NCBI GenBank assembly: GCA_902789325.1
Contig: CADANN010000010.1
Span: forward strand, 48,363 to 112,362
Direction of reading: 5' to 3'
DNA: 64,000 bases
Source of the DNA: an uncultured Spirochaetaceae bacterium
Lineage (GTDB): Bacteria > Spirochaetota > Spirochaetia > Treponematales > Treponemataceae
Shown in pieces: positions 26,980 through 34,240 of this stretch. The notes beneath the pieces are model-generated. The model made no database searches. It saw nothing but the letters and a program-made list of their open reading frames with translations, and was not told the origin of the DNA. A program made the position numbers and the translations under genes. How positions within the stretch are numbered: position 1 is the stretch's first letter; each line of letters starts with the position of its first letter.

Positions 26980-27615
26980 CTATAGTGAAATATTCATAAA
27001 TGGAGTATACGGATTACAGCAGGCAAGACCTATAGTAGTAATACGGGCGCATCTGCCTGAAGGCAGACCGGGCTTTGCGGGGTTCCGGCTATCGCCTCCA
27101 TTGCTTCGCAACGCCTGCGGCGCCCCTCCAATCCCTTGCGCAGTTAGAAATTTCATTCCTTCTTCAAACTGTTCGTGACTCAACTTCACTCCAAGCGCAA
27201 TATGCGGGTACCAGTTTTCTGGGAGATAGTTACGATTGTCGCCCGGCTCAAAATGAGGCAGAAACTTTTCGTGAAGAAGTTTATTTATAGAAGAAAGATT
27301 TTCATCAACCACAGGCTTTATAAAAATCACTTTGTCCAGAAAAGATTCAAAGCCGGAGAAGGAAATGTCAAATGTGGAATTGTCTTCCCGAGCGGCTGTG
27401 ACAAATTCTTCGAACAAGGCTTTCAATTTTTCGACATCCGCCTCACCCACATGAAACATCCCAACAGTCAGATGCGGCGGTACATTATTGGCCGTCATAA
27501 AATCATTGCCAGTTATCTCAGCCAGTTTTCTAGTTAGCGTACGAATCCACTCAGTTGTGTCATCGTCAAAATAGAGAGTAATTGCGTAGGTAGAAAAACT
27601 TATTTTATCAGACAT
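26980..27615 (-). CDS. 2'-5' RNA ligase / 2H phosphoesterase-like protein with an 81-bp repeat insert
   Basis: A 211-residue protein of the 2H phosphoesterase group. The first motif is VPPHLTVGMF (HxT). The second reads WYPHIALGV, with Ala in place of the Ser/Thr of the second HxT/S, so activity may be changed. Residues about 166-192 (GAPQALRSNGGD ... PSGRCA) are encoded by a GC-rich palindromic element with 6-bp terminal repeats; the fold resumes at RITTIGLACCNPYT. The start at 27615 overlaps the stop of the DUF72 gene. The RNA substrate is unknown. Confidence 0.75.
   Translation of the reverse strand: MSDKISFSTYAITLYFDDDTTEWIRTLTRKLAEITGNDFMTANNVPPHLTVGMFHVGEADVEKLKALFEEFVTAAREDNSTFDISFSGFESFLDKVIFIKPVVDENLSSINKLLHEKFLPHFEPGDNRNYLPENWYPHIALGVKLSHEQFEEGMKFLTAQGIGGAPQALRSNGGDSRNPAKPGLPSGRCARITTIGLACCNPYTPFMNISL
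27045..27125. repeat. GC-rich palindromic element, family E, 81 bp in frame
   Basis: Ends GGGCGC (27045-27050) and GCGCCC (27120-27125) are inverted repeats. Inside are the hairpin CTGCCTGAAGGCAG and a GCGTTGCG block shared, on the minus strand, with the murI element. It is exactly 27 codons and keeps the frame. Confidence 0.7.
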
Positions 27616-28442
27616 TATTGTAACAACTCCTTCAATTTTCCGGCATTACGTGCACCGCTGCCATTAGGATGATTATTGAAAAATACGACGGGCTTTTTCC
27701 CTGTGAGAACAGCACTCTTTATTACGGGAACAAACTCGGTAAGTTCTGAATCTGAATAATCGTAGGTGTAACGAGAAGAACCGTTTGGAGAAGCATCGTT
27801 CGCACTTGAATACCAGGCATCGGCATTACGGCCGTGAAGTCTGATGTAGGCGATTGGTCCGATGAAAGGAGTACTTGCGGTGGTTGAGCTTGTCGAAACC
27901 ACCATGTTAGGCAAGGCTTTCAATTCCGGCATATCACAAAAGCACAGGCTGGCATTGCGCTGTTCCAGACCGCTCAGCACAGATTCTTTTATCCATTCAA
28001 CATGGCGGAACTCTATTACCACCGGGAAGCCCTGAAACTCGCTGATTAATTTTGCAAGGTAGATTCTGTTTTCGTCTGTGTAATGAAAGCTTTGCGGGAA
28101 CTGAAAGAGCACGGCGCAAAGGCTCGCCTTTTCTGCAAGTGGCGCTATGGCTGATATGAACTCGGCTGCTGCATTCTGCCACTGTCTTGTGATTTCATGG
28201 GAGAGCAGGCGGTTAGCTTTTATGCTGAACTGAAGGTTTCCATCGCTGCGCTCGTAAAATGATAAGAGCCTGTTTGCGGTTGGCATATTGTAAAAGGTGT
28301 TATTAACCTCTAACGCATTGAATTGTGAGGCGTAATATGGCAGGAAGTCTTTTCGTTTGAGATCATTTGGATAAAATACACCTTTCCATTCCGGGTAATC
28401 ATAACCGCTGGTGCCGATGAGGATGTTATTCATAATCATCAT
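27615..28442 (-). CDS. DUF72 (YecE-like) protein with a short repeat insert
   Basis: A 275-residue TIM-barrel-like protein of the DUF72 family, function unknown: ILIGTSGYDYPEWKGVFYP at the start, FNALEVNNTFYNMP, FSIKANRLLSHE, VIEFRHVEW, then YIRLHGRNA and VFFNNHPNGSGARNA at the end. About nine residues (VVSTSSTTA) before STPFIGPIAYIRLHG are encoded by the family D repeat at 27879-27903. The start may be ATG 28442 or ATG 28433; neither has a ribosome site, and both overlap the stop of the upstream gene, implying coupled translation. Confidence 0.82.
   Translation of the reverse strand: MMIMNNILIGTSGYDYPEWKGVFYPNDLKRKDFLPYYASQFNALEVNNTFYNMPTANRLLSFYERSDGNLQFSIKANRLLSHEITRQWQNAAAEFISAIAPLAEKASLCAVLFQFPQSFHYTDENRIYLAKLISEFQGFPVVIEFRHVEWIKESVLSGLEQRNASLCFCDMPELKALPNMVVSTSSTTASTPFIGPIAYIRLHGRNADAWYSSANDASPNGSSRYTYDYSDSELTEFVPVIKSAVLTGKKPVVFFNNHPNGSGARNAGKLKELLQ
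27879..27903. repeat. Palindromic repeat family D inside the DUF72 gene
   Basis: GGTGGTT (27879-27885) pairs with AACCACC (27897-27903) around GAGCTTGTCGA. The same unit occurs in feoAB at 29125-29153. Confidence 0.7.
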
Positions 28443-28863
28443 AATTCTTATTAATATTCAACTTCTTCTTATCTGTGCGTTTGGAATGTGGCTTAGGGCC
28501 ATTTTTACCACCACCAGACTTCCCTTCCTGGACTTTTTTGATATCACCATTAGTGAGAACGCTCATGGATTTTTCGCTGGCGAGGCGGCGCTTTCTGGCA
28601 TCTCCTTCGAGGCCGGCTGCTTTTTCTGCCTGTTTGATTAAAATGTCATTTGCAGAATTCAGATGAACGGCAAAATGCAGATTATTATTTTCTTCTATAT
28701 AAACAACGGCAGCTTCAATATCGGTGAAGCAAAGGCCTGCTTTACTTTTTCCTTCGAGTTTTAGATTTTCTCTGATTTTCTTGGCAACGACAGCTTCTGT
28801 TATTAAAGACTTTTCTGAGAGCTGCACAAGAGCTTTAGCAATTTCATCCTGTATTAAATTCAT
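28426..28863 (-). CDS. Hypothetical protein
   Basis: A 145-residue soluble protein that I do not recognise. The first 85 residues look folded (helical start, then GLCFTDIEAAVVYIEENNNLHFAVHL). From residue 105 on it is low-complexity and basic (KVQEGKSGGGKNGPKPHSKRTDKKK) and then acidic at the end. It is divergent from feoAB and translationally coupled to the DUF72 gene. TATAAT (28871-28876) lies seven bases before ATG 28863, predicting a leaderless mRNA. Confidence 0.6.
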   Translation of the reverse strand: MNLIQDEIAKALVQLSEKSLITEAVVAKKIRENLKLEGKSKAGLCFTDIEAAVVYIEENNNLHFAVHLNSANDILIKQAEKAAGLEGDARKRRLASEKSMSVLTNGDIKKVQEGKSGGGKNGPKPHSKRTDKKKLNINKNYDDYE

Positions 28864-28870
28864 GTATTGG

Positions 28871-28895
28871 ATTATAACAGAAAATTCATTATTAT
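28871..28895. promoter_or_regulatory. Compact divergent promoter pair between the 28863 gene and feoAB
   Basis: Minus strand: TATAAT at 28871-28876, seven bases before ATG 28863. Plus strand: TATTAT at 28890-28895, seven bases before ATG 28903. The start codons are separated by only 39 bases, so each -35 region overlaps the opposite promoter. The -35 hexamers are weak (TTCAAT on minus, TTGGAT on plus). No Fur-type palindrome was recognised. Confidence 0.5.
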
Positions 28896-28902
28896 TGAAA
28901 CT

Positions 28903-31221
28903 ATGACACTGAATGATTTAGAGATTGGAGAATCGGCTAGAGTTTGTAAAATCGGAGGAAATGGAGAACTCCGTCAGCACTTTCTTGATATGGGAGTTAT
29001 CCCGGGCACTGTTGTAACTAAGATTAAGCTTGCTCCTATGGGAGATCCCATTGAATTTGATATTAACGGTTATGAGCTTACAATGCGCCTTGCAGATGCG
29101 CAGAAAATAGAAGTTGAAAAAGCAGCGGTGGTTGAGCCTGTCGAAACTACCGCTCACAAGAAAACTGAACACCCTGGACTTGGTGAAGGTGGCCGCTATC
29201 ACGCAAAAGGAGACGGCAATCCTCTTCCTGATGACACACTTCTCACCTACGCTCTTGTAGGAAATCAAAACTCTGGTAAGACTACCCTTTTTAATCAGCT
29301 TACTGGTTCCAATCAGCATGTTGGAAATTTTCCTGGTGTTACTGTAGACCGCAAGGATGGTCAGATTCGTGGCCAGGCAAATACTCTGGTAACTGATCTT
29401 CCCGGCATTTATTCAATGTCTCCTTATACGAGTGAAGAAATCATTTCGCGCAATTTTGTTTTAAATGAAAAGCCTCGCGGAATTATCAACATTGTAGACG
29501 CAACTAACATTCAGCGAAATCTTTACCTGACTATGCAGCTTCTGGAAATGGATGTTCCGATGGTTATTGCATTGAACATGATGGATGAAGTTATCGGAAA
29601 CGGTGGCTCTGTAAATGTAAACAAGATGGAAGAGCTGCTCGGTGTTCCTGTAATTCCAATTTCTGCCTCAAAAAATCAGGGTGTTGATGAACTTGTAAAA
29701 CATGCAATTCACGTTGCCCACTTTCAGGAAAAACCTGTTCAGCAGGATTATTGTGATGAAAATGATTCTGGCGGTGCCGTTCACCGTGCGCTTCATGCGG
29801 TAATTCATTTAATAAAAGACCATGCAGAAAAAGCCGGTATTCCAGTTCGCTTTGCAGCATCAAAACTTCTTGAAGGTGACAAGAGAATTGTTCATCAGCT
29901 TGAGCTTGATGTAAATGAAAAAGAAACTCTTGAGCATATTGCACTTCAGATGGAAAATGAACGAGGCCTTGACCGTAGCGCTGCCATTGCAGATATGCGT
30001 TATGCATTTATCAATAAGGTTTGCAGCCAGACTGTAAAAAAGCCGCACGAAAGCCGTGAACGCATACGCTCTCAGAAAATTGACAAATGGCTTACAGGCC
30101 GCTTTACCGCCATTCCGCTTTTTATTCTGATTATGGCAGGAGTTTTCTTTTTGACCTTCAACGTAATCGGAGCCTTTTTGCAGGGCTTGCTCGAAAATGG
30201 AATTGATGCCCTGACCGCTCTGGTTGATTCTGGGCTTAGCGCAATTGGATGTAACGAAGTTTTACACGCATTGATTATAGATGGTATTTTTGCAGGCGTG
30301 GGCAGTGTCCTATCCTTCCTTCCGATTATCGTAACTTTGTTTTTGTTTTTGTCTCTTCTTGAAGATTCAGGTTACATTGCACGTGTTGCATTTGTGATGG
30401 ATACCCTGCTTCGAAAAATCGGTTTATCTGGACGCAGTATTGTTCCACTTTTGATTGGTTTTGGATGCACGGTTCCAGCTGTAATGTCTACCCGAATATT
30501 GCCGTCAGAACGCGACCGTAAAATGACTATTTTGCTGACTCCCTTTATGAGCTGTACTGCGAAACTTCCGATTTACGCCTTCTTTACAGCAGCCTTCTTC
30601 CCTAAACGTGGAGGACTTATTATGACGGGCCTCTACGTTCTGGGAATTATCGTCGGTATCCTTATTGCCCTGTTATATAGAAAGACTTTGTTCAAAGGTG
30701 AACCTGTTCCGTTTGTAATGGAGCTTCCAAATTATCGTCTGCCTAGTCTTAAATCTACAGGTCAGCTTCTTTGGGAAAAAGCAAAGGACTTCCTTGAACG
30801 CGCCTTTACTGTAATTTTTATGGCTACAATCATCATCTGGTTCCTTCAGAGTTTTAGCCCACAGCTTCAATTTATAGAAGATTCTTCACAGAGTATTCTT
30901 GCAAAAATCGCAGGACTTCTTGAACCTCTTATGAAGCCTATTGGACTTGGCGACTGGAGAATCTGTACTTCGCTGATTTCTGGAATCATGGCAAAAGAAA
31001 GCGTTGTTTCTACAATGGAGATTCTTTTTGCTGGCGGAATTACTTCTGTTTTGACTTCAAGAGCTGCTGCAAGTCTTCTGGTGTTCAGTCTGTTGTACTC
31101 TCCATGTATTGCCGCCATTGCGTCTGTTAAGAGAGAACTCGGCGCAAAGTGGGCAGTTGGAATGGTTGTCTGGCAGTGCGTCGTGGCATGGCTGTGCGCA
31201 CTTATTGTGTATGTAATCTAA
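28903..31221 (+). CDS. feoB: Ferrous iron transporter, FeoA-FeoB fusion
   Basis: Fe(II) uptake across the inner membrane. The 772-residue protein is a fusion. Residues 1-75 are an FeoA SH3-like domain (LNDLEIGESARVCKIGG ... MRLADAQKIEVE). A linker follows, then the FeoB G domain with G1 GNQNSGKTT, G3 DLPGIYSMSPYTSEE, G4 NMMD and G5 SAS. The C-terminal membrane part has the gate-type motifs GFGCTVPAVM and FMSCTAKLPIY. The linker contains KAAVVEPVETTA encoded by repeat family D. ATG 28903 is preferred over 28867 because FeoA homology begins there and a -10 box ends seven bases before it. It stands alone and ends just before a family A hairpin. Confidence 0.95.
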   Translation: MTLNDLEIGESARVCKIGGNGELRQHFLDMGVIPGTVVTKIKLAPMGDPIEFDINGYELTMRLADAQKIEVEKAAVVEPVETTAHKKTEHPGLGEGGRYHAKGDGNPLPDDTLLTYALVGNQNSGKTTLFNQLTGSNQHVGNFPGVTVDRKDGQIRGQANTLVTDLPGIYSMSPYTSEEIISRNFVLNEKPRGIINIVDATNIQRNLYLTMQLLEMDVPMVIALNMMDEVIGNGGSVNVNKMEELLGVPVIPISASKNQGVDELVKHAIHVAHFQEKPVQQDYCDENDSGGAVHRALHAVIHLIKDHAEKAGIPVRFAASKLLEGDKRIVHQLELDVNEKETLEHIALQMENERGLDRSAAIADMRYAFINKVCSQTVKKPHESRERIRSQKIDKWLTGRFTAIPLFILIMAGVFFLTFNVIGAFLQGLLENGIDALTALVDSGLSAIGCNEVLHALIIDGIFAGVGSVLSFLPIIVTLFLFLSLLEDSGYIARVAFVMDTLLRKIGLSGRSIVPLLIGFGCTVPAVMSTRILPSERDRKMTILLTPFMSCTAKLPIYAFFTAAFFPKRGGLIMTGLYVLGIIVGILIALLYRKTLFKGEPVPFVMELPNYRLPSLKSTGQLLWEKAKDFLERAFTVIFMATIIIWFLQSFSPQLQFIEDSSQSILAKIAGLLEPLMKPIGLGDWRICTSLISGIMAKESVVSTMEILFAGGITSVLTSRAAASLLVFSLLYSPCIAAIASVKRELGAKWAVGMVVWQCVVAWLCALIVYVI
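29125..29153. repeat. Palindromic repeat family D inside feoAB
   Basis: GCGGTGGTT (29125-29133) pairs imperfectly with AACTACCGC (29145-29153) around GAGCCTGTCGA. It encodes part of the linker between the FeoA and FeoB domains. Confidence 0.7.
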
Positions 31222-31222
31222 T

Positions 31223-31250
31223 TGTCATTGTCGGGCTTGACCCGACAATC
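31223..31250. repeat. Palindromic repeat family A after feoAB
   Basis: ATTGTCGGG (31228-31236) pairs with CCCGACAAT (31241-31249). It begins one base after the feoAB stop codon and could act as a weak terminator. It matches the copy in the radical SAM gene except for one swapped base pair. Confidence 0.75.
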
Positions 31251-31321
31251 TATTTTACTCTTGATTTCCACTCATTTATGACTCATAATTAATATAATAT
31301 ATATAATTATAGGAGCATAGA

Positions 31322-31882
31322 ATGAGCAAATACGCAGGAACTCAGACAGAAAAAAATCTTTTGGCAGCCTTTGCAGGAGAATCACAGGCTCGTAACAAAT
31401 ACACATACTTTTCAGCAGTAGCTGAAAAAGAAGGCCTCACAAAGGTTGCAGAAATCTTTAAGAAAACTGCAAACAACGAAGAGCAGCATGCAAAAATGTG
31501 GCTCACAGAACTTGAAGGTATTGCAGATACAAAAACAAACCTTAAGAATGCAGCAGACGGCGAAAACTACGAATGGACAGACATGTACGTTGGATTTGCT
31601 AAAACTGCAGAAGAAGAAGGATTTAAGGAACTTGCTGCAAAATTCCGAGCTGTAGGAACAATCGAAAAGCGCCATGAAGACCGCTACCGTGCCCTTCTTA
31701 ATGACGAAGATACAAAAGCAGAACTCAGCAAGAGTTCTGTAAAGGTTTGGGAATGTCTTAAGTGTGGACACATTGTAACTGGCGAAAAAGCACCGGAATA
31801 CTGCCCTACTTGCGGCGAATACAATCAGTATTTTGAAGTTCGCGAAGATAATTATGACCTCATTTTGACATGGGGACGCTAA
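31322..31882 (+). CDS. rbr: Rubrerythrin
   Basis: Peroxide-scavenging diiron protein of anaerobes. The 186-residue protein has the four-helix ferritin-like domain with the iron ligands in [19 protein letters not shown] (ExxH) and [11 protein letters not shown] (ExxH), followed by a C-terminal rubredoxin-like domain with CLKCGH and CPTCGE. AGGAG precedes ATG 31322 and TATAAT lies at 31293-31298. A second, consensus promoter for icd is buried in its last codons. Redox partners are not encoded nearby. Confidence 0.96.
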   Translation: MSKYAGTQTEKNLLAAFAGESQARNKYTYFSAVAEKEGLTKVAEIFKKTANNEEQHAKMWLTELEGIADTKTNLKNAADGENYEWTDMYVGFAKTAEEEGFKELAAKFRAVGTIEKRHEDRYRALLNDEDTKAELSKSSVKVWECLKCGHIVTGEKAPEYCPTCGEYNQYFEVREDNYDLILTWGR

Positions 31883-31893
31883 ATCCGTATAAT
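31865..31893 (+). promoter_or_regulatory. Consensus promoter of icd inside the rubrerythrin gene, predicted leaderless
   Basis: TTGACA (31865-31870), exactly 17 bases, TATAAT (31888-31893): a perfect sigma70 match. The ATG of icd is only nine bases further on, so transcription should start 0-3 bases before it. No ribosome site is present. Confidence 0.85.
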
Positions 31894-31902
31894 ATCAGCA
31901 TT

Positions 31903-33099
31903 ATGGCAAAAATACAGATGAAGAACGCTATCGCCGAACTCGACGGCGATGAAATGACACGGGTATTATGGAAGGTTATTAAGGACGAGCTCCTTTTGCC
32001 TTATATCGACTTAAAGACAGAGTATTTTGATCTTGGTCTTAAGAGCCGCGATGACTCAAACGACAAGATTACTTACGATGCTGCTGCGGCTATTAAACGT
32101 CTGCACGTTGGTGTTAAGTGTGCAACAATCACTTCGAACCAGGCACGTGTAGAAGAATATCACCTTAAGCAGCTTACTCCTAGCCCTAACGGAATTATCC
32201 GCGCCGAGCTTGATGGAACTGTTTTCCGCGAGCCTATTTTTGTCAACAACATCCATGGCACTGTAAGCTGCTGGAAAAAGCCAATCGTACTTGGCCGCCA
32301 CGCTTACGGTGACGTTTACAAAAACTGCGAAATCAAATGTCCAACTGCAGGTCGTGCAGAACTTGTTTTCACAGGTGTAGACGGAATGGAAATCCGCAAG
32401 ACTATTATGGATATGAGCGGACCTGGAATTATTCAGGGAATCCACAATCTTGATAAATCTATCGAAAGCTTTGCACGCTGCTGCTTTACTTATGCACTCG
32501 ACCGCAAGATGAGCGTATGGTTCGGCGCAAAAGATACTATCAGCAAGACTTACGACGGAAACTTCAAGGCAATTTTCCAGCGTATTTTTGATAATGAATT
32601 CAAGGCTAAGTTTGACGCAGCTGGAATTGAATACTTCTATACATTGATTGATGATGCTGTAGCACGTGTTATGCGTAGCGAAGGTGGATTCATGTGGGCA
32701 ACAAAGAACTACGACGGTGACGTAATGAGTGATATGATTGCTTCTGCATGTGGTTCGCTTGCTATGATGACTTCTGTACTTGTAAGCCCAGATGGAAACT
32801 TCGAATACGAAGCAAGCCACGGAACAGTTCAGAAGCACTACTACCGCTACCTCAAGGGCGAAAAGACTTCTACAAACCCTGTAGCTACTATTTTTGCATG
32901 GACAGGTGCTCTTGCAAAACGCGGTGAACTGGACGGAACTCCAGAACTCGTTGAGTTTGCAAAACGTCTTGAAAAAGCAACTCTTCAGACAATTGAAGAA
33001 GGCTATATGACAGGCGACATTGCCCGCATTGCAGAACCTGCAGCTAAAGAAGTACTTGATTCATGGCAGTTCATTGCCGCTATTAGAGAAAGACTTTAG
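31903..33099 (+). CDS. icd: Isocitrate dehydrogenase (NADP-dependent, eukaryotic-like type)
   Basis: Oxidises isocitrate to 2-oxoglutarate with release of CO2. The 398-residue protein starts KNAIAELDGDEMTRVLWK and shows CATITSNQARVEEYHLKQ, SPNGIIRAELDGTVFREPI, DDAVARVMRSEGGFMWATKNYDGDVMSD and EASHGTVQKHYYRYLKGEKTSTNPVATIFAW. This is the pattern of the homodimeric NADP enzymes found in eukaryotes and some bacteria rather than E. coli Icd. It starts at ATG 31903; an upstream in-frame ATG at 31870 lies inside the promoter. Its probable purpose is 2-oxoglutarate supply for glutamate. A terminator follows. Confidence 0.95.
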   Translation: MAKIQMKNAIAELDGDEMTRVLWKVIKDELLLPYIDLKTEYFDLGLKSRDDSNDKITYDAAAAIKRLHVGVKCATITSNQARVEEYHLKQLTPSPNGIIRAELDGTVFREPIFVNNIHGTVSCWKKPIVLGRHAYGDVYKNCEIKCPTAGRAELVFTGVDGMEIRKTIMDMSGPGIIQGIHNLDKSIESFARCCFTYALDRKMSVWFGAKDTISKTYDGNFKAIFQRIFDNEFKAKFDAAGIEYFYTLIDDAVARVMRSEGGFMWATKNYDGDVMSDMIASACGSLAMMTSVLVSPDGNFEYEASHGTVQKHYYRYLKGEKTSTNPVATIFAWTGALAKRGELDGTPELVEFAKRLEKATLQTIEEGYMTGDIARIAEPAAKEVLDSWQFIAAIRERL

Positions 33100-33106
33100 T
33101 ATTAAG

Positions 33107-33133
33107 TGCCGGGCATGTCCCGGCATTTTTTTT
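33107..33133 (+). terminator. Rho-independent terminator of icd
   Basis: TGCCGGG (33107-33113) pairs with CCCGGCA (33119-33125), followed by eight Ts. The -35 box of the next promoter begins two bases later. Confidence 0.88.
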
Positions 33134-33134
33134 G

Positions 33135-33163
33135 TTGACTTCATAAATATTCAGATTTAAAAT
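33135..33163 (+). promoter_or_regulatory. Promoter of the sugar-sensing operon, nearly leaderless
   Basis: TTGACT (33135-33140), 17 bases, TAAAAT (33158-33163), then ten AT-only bases to ATG 33174. The predicted leader is about four bases and has no ribosome site. Confidence 0.65.
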
Positions 33164-33173
33164 ATTTATATTT

Positions 33174-34229
33174 ATGAAAGCAAAAATTAAAAAAATCCAG
33201 TTTCTCTCTAGTATTATTTTCCTAGCAACAGTGGCTTTTCTACTGATATTTATTCTCACAAAAGACAAAAAGCCCACCCCTGCTAAAACCGAAGAACATT
33301 CAGAAAAACTAATTTTAGGCTTCTCTCAAATCGGTTCAGAAAGTGCATGGCGCACACGTAATACTCAGTCAATTTTTGAAGCCGCTGCAGAAAACGATAT
33401 TCAGATTCTTTTTGATGACGCACAACAAAAACAGGAAAACCAACTTAAAGCAATCCGTTCATTTATAGTATATCAGGTAGATGTAATTGCCTTTGTTCCC
33501 ATTGTAGAAGACGGCTGGGATAATGTTCTGCAGGAAGCAAAAGATGCCGGTATTCCAGTTATTCTTGTAGACCGTCAGATAAATGCAGATCCATCGCTCT
33601 ATGCTGGCTTTCTTGGAGAAGATGGACTTGAAGAAGGTCGCCGAGCTGCACGCTTTCTCTTAAATAAATGTAGAAACCGTAAAGGTACAATCAGCATTTA
33701 CGAAATGTCTGGTACCGAAAATTCTTCTGTAGTTCGGGACCGAGCCAAGGGCTTCCGCGAAGTTATTTCTACAGATCCAAAGTTTAAGATTATTCATTCA
33801 GAAGATGGAGACTTTCTTCGTTCCCGTGGTAAAGAAATTGGTGAAAAGCTGATAGAAAACAGCCGTGAGTATTCTTCAAATGGCCGCTTCAAATCTGACG
33901 GACTTTATTTTGAAAATCAGAAAATTGATGCAGTTTATTCTCATAACGACTCCATGACACTTGGACTTTTAGATTCCATCGAAAATTATGGAGTAAATAC
34001 TCGTAATACAATCATCATTAGTGTAGATGCTGAACAAAAATCAATTGATGCACTTACAGCAGGCAAACTAAATTGTGTTGTTGAATGCAATCCAAATCTT
34101 GGACCAATGCTCATGCACCTTGTAAAGCAGATTGCAGAAGGAAAAACAATTCCGCGTATAACTTATAATAACGAAACATTCTTTACTGAAGATGATGATT
34201 TTTCACAATACGAGCCACGCGGTTACTAA
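33174..34229 (+). CDS. Membrane-anchored YtfQ-like sugar-binding sensor protein
   Basis: A 351-residue periplasmic binding protein of the ribose/galactofuranose cluster. Residues 7-28 are an uncleaved-looking membrane helix (no lipobox, no clear signal-peptidase site). The binding fold starts LILGFSQIGSESAWRTRNTQ, the ligand-site pattern of YtfQ, followed by VIAFVPIVEDGW, GIPVILVDRQIN, YSHNDSMTLG and VECNPNLGPM. Because a membrane-tethered binding protein is encoded directly before a YesM-type kinase and an AraC-type regulator, it probably presents sugar to the kinase rather than to a transporter. The convergent operon at 37.3-41.9 kb has its own soluble binding protein. Confidence 0.85.
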   Translation: MKAKIKKIQFLSSIIFLATVAFLLIFILTKDKKPTPAKTEEHSEKLILGFSQIGSESAWRTRNTQSIFEAAAENDIQILFDDAQQKQENQLKAIRSFIVYQVDVIAFVPIVEDGWDNVLQEAKDAGIPVILVDRQINADPSLYAGFLGEDGLEEGRRAARFLLNKCRNRKGTISIYEMSGTENSSVVRDRAKGFREVISTDPKFKIIHSEDGDFLRSRGKEIGEKLIENSREYSSNGRFKSDGLYFENQKIDAVYSHNDSMTLGLLDSIENYGVNTRNTIIISVDAEQKSIDALTAGKLNCVVECNPNLGPMLMHLVKQIAEGKTIPRITYNNETFFTEDDDFSQYEPRGY

Positions 34230-34240
34230 GAGGTGTACAA

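Noticed and set aside
31291..31318. AT-rich near-palindrome before rubrerythrin as a PerR box
   Set aside because: It resembles TTATAAT-type boxes but AT-rich promoter DNA gives such matches by chance, and no PerR gene is visible.
32056..32838. 260-residue minus-strand open frame opposite icd
   Set aside because: Antisense shadow of a clearly conserved enzyme; no promoter or ribosome site.
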